Shown here one piece after another: positions 5,922-6,619 of a stretch of DNA of 6,619 bases. How positions within the stretch are numbered: position 1 is the first letter of the stretch; every line of letters begins with the position of its first letter. Made by a program: the position numbers and the translations under genes. The notes under the pieces were generated by a model that was not told the origin of the DNA, did not search any database, and was given only the letters and a program-made list of their open reading frames with translations. The DNA is from CALNYZ01 sp942490945. Lineage in GTDB: Bacteria > Pseudomonadota > Gammaproteobacteria > UBA6429 > Thiohalophilaceae. Where the stretch lies: positions 1-6,619 of the forward strand of contig CALNYZ010000013.1 in the NCBI GenBank assembly GCA_942490945.1. The letters are read 5' to 3'.

Positions 5922-6293
5922 CTAAACCTTTAGATGCGCCGGTGCCAGCGCCGACAATCGCTGCCAATCAACACCTGCTATCAGCCATTCCCACTGGGCT
6001 TGCGTCAATACAAAACAGCGTTCATCTAACCTCGGCCAAACAAATTTACCCTTATGCAAGCGGCGCTGGCACAACCATACGCCTGTACCATCCCACAACA
6101 ACACCTTGATACGATTATTGGCACGATTGCAAAACACAAACGCTGACCCTGCGCAGGGGGTGTGTTCCAAAGCCTGCTGCACTATCATCGACAGACCATC
6201 AATGCCGCGGCGCATATCAGCTGGTTCAACTGCCAGCCAAATCTTTCCCGGATTGGCAATCAGTTCAGACACTTCAACAACTGCCCCAGCCAT
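5922..6293 (-). CDS. tnpB: IS66-family accessory protein TnpB
   Basis: TnpB is the small conserved IS66 accessory protein (IS66 Orf2), needed for transposition in IS66 elements studied such as IS679, but of unclear biochemistry. The signature is complete: VEPADMRRGIDGLSMIVQQA, then SAFVFCNRANNRIKVLLWDGTGVWLCQRRLHKGKF, then a Trp-rich tail. From ATG 6293 it is 123 residues and overlaps tnpA by 34 bp with no visible ribosome site. Family members usually begin about 18-20 residues before DMR, which would place the start near CTG 6263, overlapping the tnpA stop as CTGA and giving 113 residues. GTG 6272 is another choice. Translation is probably coupled to tnpA whichever start is used. Confidence 0.9.
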   Translation of the reverse strand: MAGAVVEVSELIANPGKIWLAVEPADMRRGIDGLSMIVQQALEHTPCAGSAFVFCNRANNRIKVLLWDGTGVWLCQRRLHKGKFVWPRLDERCFVLTQAQWEWLIAGVDWQRLSALAPAHLKV

Positions 6294-6556
6294 TGCGGTG
6301 ATACATCTGCTGGCAATTCAAGTGCATGACCACCCGGCCAGCGTAGCCACAATGTGGCAGATGACGAAGATTCTGATTTGATCTCAATCGGGATCAAAGT
6401 CGGCACTGCTGAGGTGTCCTGTTGAGAACGATATACCCGCAGCCAGTTCGAAAATGTTTTGGAATTCAGTTTATGCTGACGACAATATGCTACCTGTGAT
6501 AAGCCACTTACCTGCCAGGCTTCAACATGGTTTTGCTGCTGTGTGGGTAATGACAT
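6260..6556 (-). CDS. tnpA: IS66-family TnpA, helix-turn-helix accessory protein
   Basis: This 98-residue protein matches IS66 TnpA (Orf1), the first gene of the operon. It has a helix-turn-helix of transposase-8 type at about 9-42 (HVEAWQVSGLSQVAYCRQHK, then LNSKTFSNWLRVYR) and a variable tail ending WLGQLLKCLN. It probably binds DNA at the element ends. ATG 6556 has a ribosome site, AGGG at 6564-6567 on the minus strand, 7 bases upstream. The stop overlaps the start region of tnpB. A stem-loop with a T-run sits just upstream and is listed separately. Confidence 0.9.
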   Translation of the reverse strand: MSLPTQQQNHVEAWQVSGLSQVAYCRQHKLNSKTFSNWLRVYRSQQDTSAVPTLIPIEIKSESSSSATLWLRWPGGHALELPADVSPQWLGQLLKCLN

Positions 6557-6570
6557 AGGTTATCCCTGTG

Positions 6571-6597
6571 AAAAAACGATTGAGGATAATCGTGTTT
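6571..6597 (-). terminator. Weak stem-loop with T-run upstream of IS66 tnpA
   Basis: On the minus strand ACGATT (6588-6593) and AATCGT (6576-6581) form a 6-bp stem with a 6-base loop, followed by TTTTTT (6571-6576, its first T also ending the stem). Past one mismatch, three A-T pairs extend it. It lies about 5 bases before the tnpA ribosome site. The shape is that of a rho-independent terminator but the stem is short and AT-rich. It may damp transcription entering from outside, or be an operator. Confidence 0.35.
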
Positions 6598-6619
6598 ATT
6601 GGAAATTTTTAGATGGTCG

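Larger units (their letters stand above)
4252..6619 (-). mobile_element. IS66-family insertion sequence, one end outside the window
   Basis: The element has the three-gene layout tnpA-tnpB-tnpC on the minus strand and the typical IS66 terminus GTAAGCG at 4252, 21 bp from the tnpC stop. The tnpA end continues past 6619; the matching CGCTTAC terminus is not in the window. All three genes are open, so the element could be active. It was inserted into the 3' flank of IS1380 copy 2; IS66 elements make 8-bp target duplications, so AATCCGTT (4244-4251) should recur beyond the far end. Confidence 0.92.

Noticed and set aside
1..6619. CRISPR arrays, tRNA or rRNA genes, defence or toxin genes
   Set aside because: None was seen. 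The window is filled by IS sequence.

Overview
The window is a nest of insertion sequences with no recognisable chromosomal gene in it. At least four IS families are stacked in and beside one another: IS1380 (two copies, inverted), IS3 (a remnant), IS110 (apparently intact) and IS66 (all three genes, but one end lies outside the window). Moderate base composition and the flavour of the transposases suggest a proteobacterium, probably gamma- or betaproteobacterial. That is an inference; nothing here fixes the host.

Layout. About 72-1618 is an apparently complete IS1380-family element on the minus strand (transposase 217-1530). 1616-3290 is the 3' half of an IS3-family element, split by an IS110-family element at 1785-3082. 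3291-4251 is the 3' part of a second IS1380 copy in the opposite orientation, almost identical to the first. It is cut on its 5' side by the IS3 right end and on its 3' side by the IS66 end at 4252. 4252-6619 is the IS66-family element with tnpA, tnpB and tnpC on the minus strand; its second inverted repeat is not reached. The likely order of events is IS1380, then IS3 into it, then IS110 into the IS3 transposase gene; IS66 entered the IS1380 copy independently.

The most interesting part is the IS110 element. Its 220-base leader before the recombinase gene looks like a bridge RNA with two internal loops. Short segments of the first loop match the two sides of the actual insertion site in the IS3 transposase gene. 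Segments of the second loop match the element's own two ends. The two ends also hold half-promoters (TTGACA at the right end, TAATAT at the left end) that would form an 18-bp-spaced promoter only when the ends are joined in a circle. Removing 1785-3082 restores an in-frame IS3 motif (...GACWD-NAVVERFF...), which fixes the boundaries.

A second theme is insulation from outside transcription. The IS1380 copy has a 10-bp inverted repeat that would hide its ribosome binding site only in read-through transcripts. The IS66 element has a stem-loop with a T-run just upstream of tnpA. The IS110 bridge RNA promoter would be active mainly in the circular form. All RNA structures and promoters were read by eye and were not computed.
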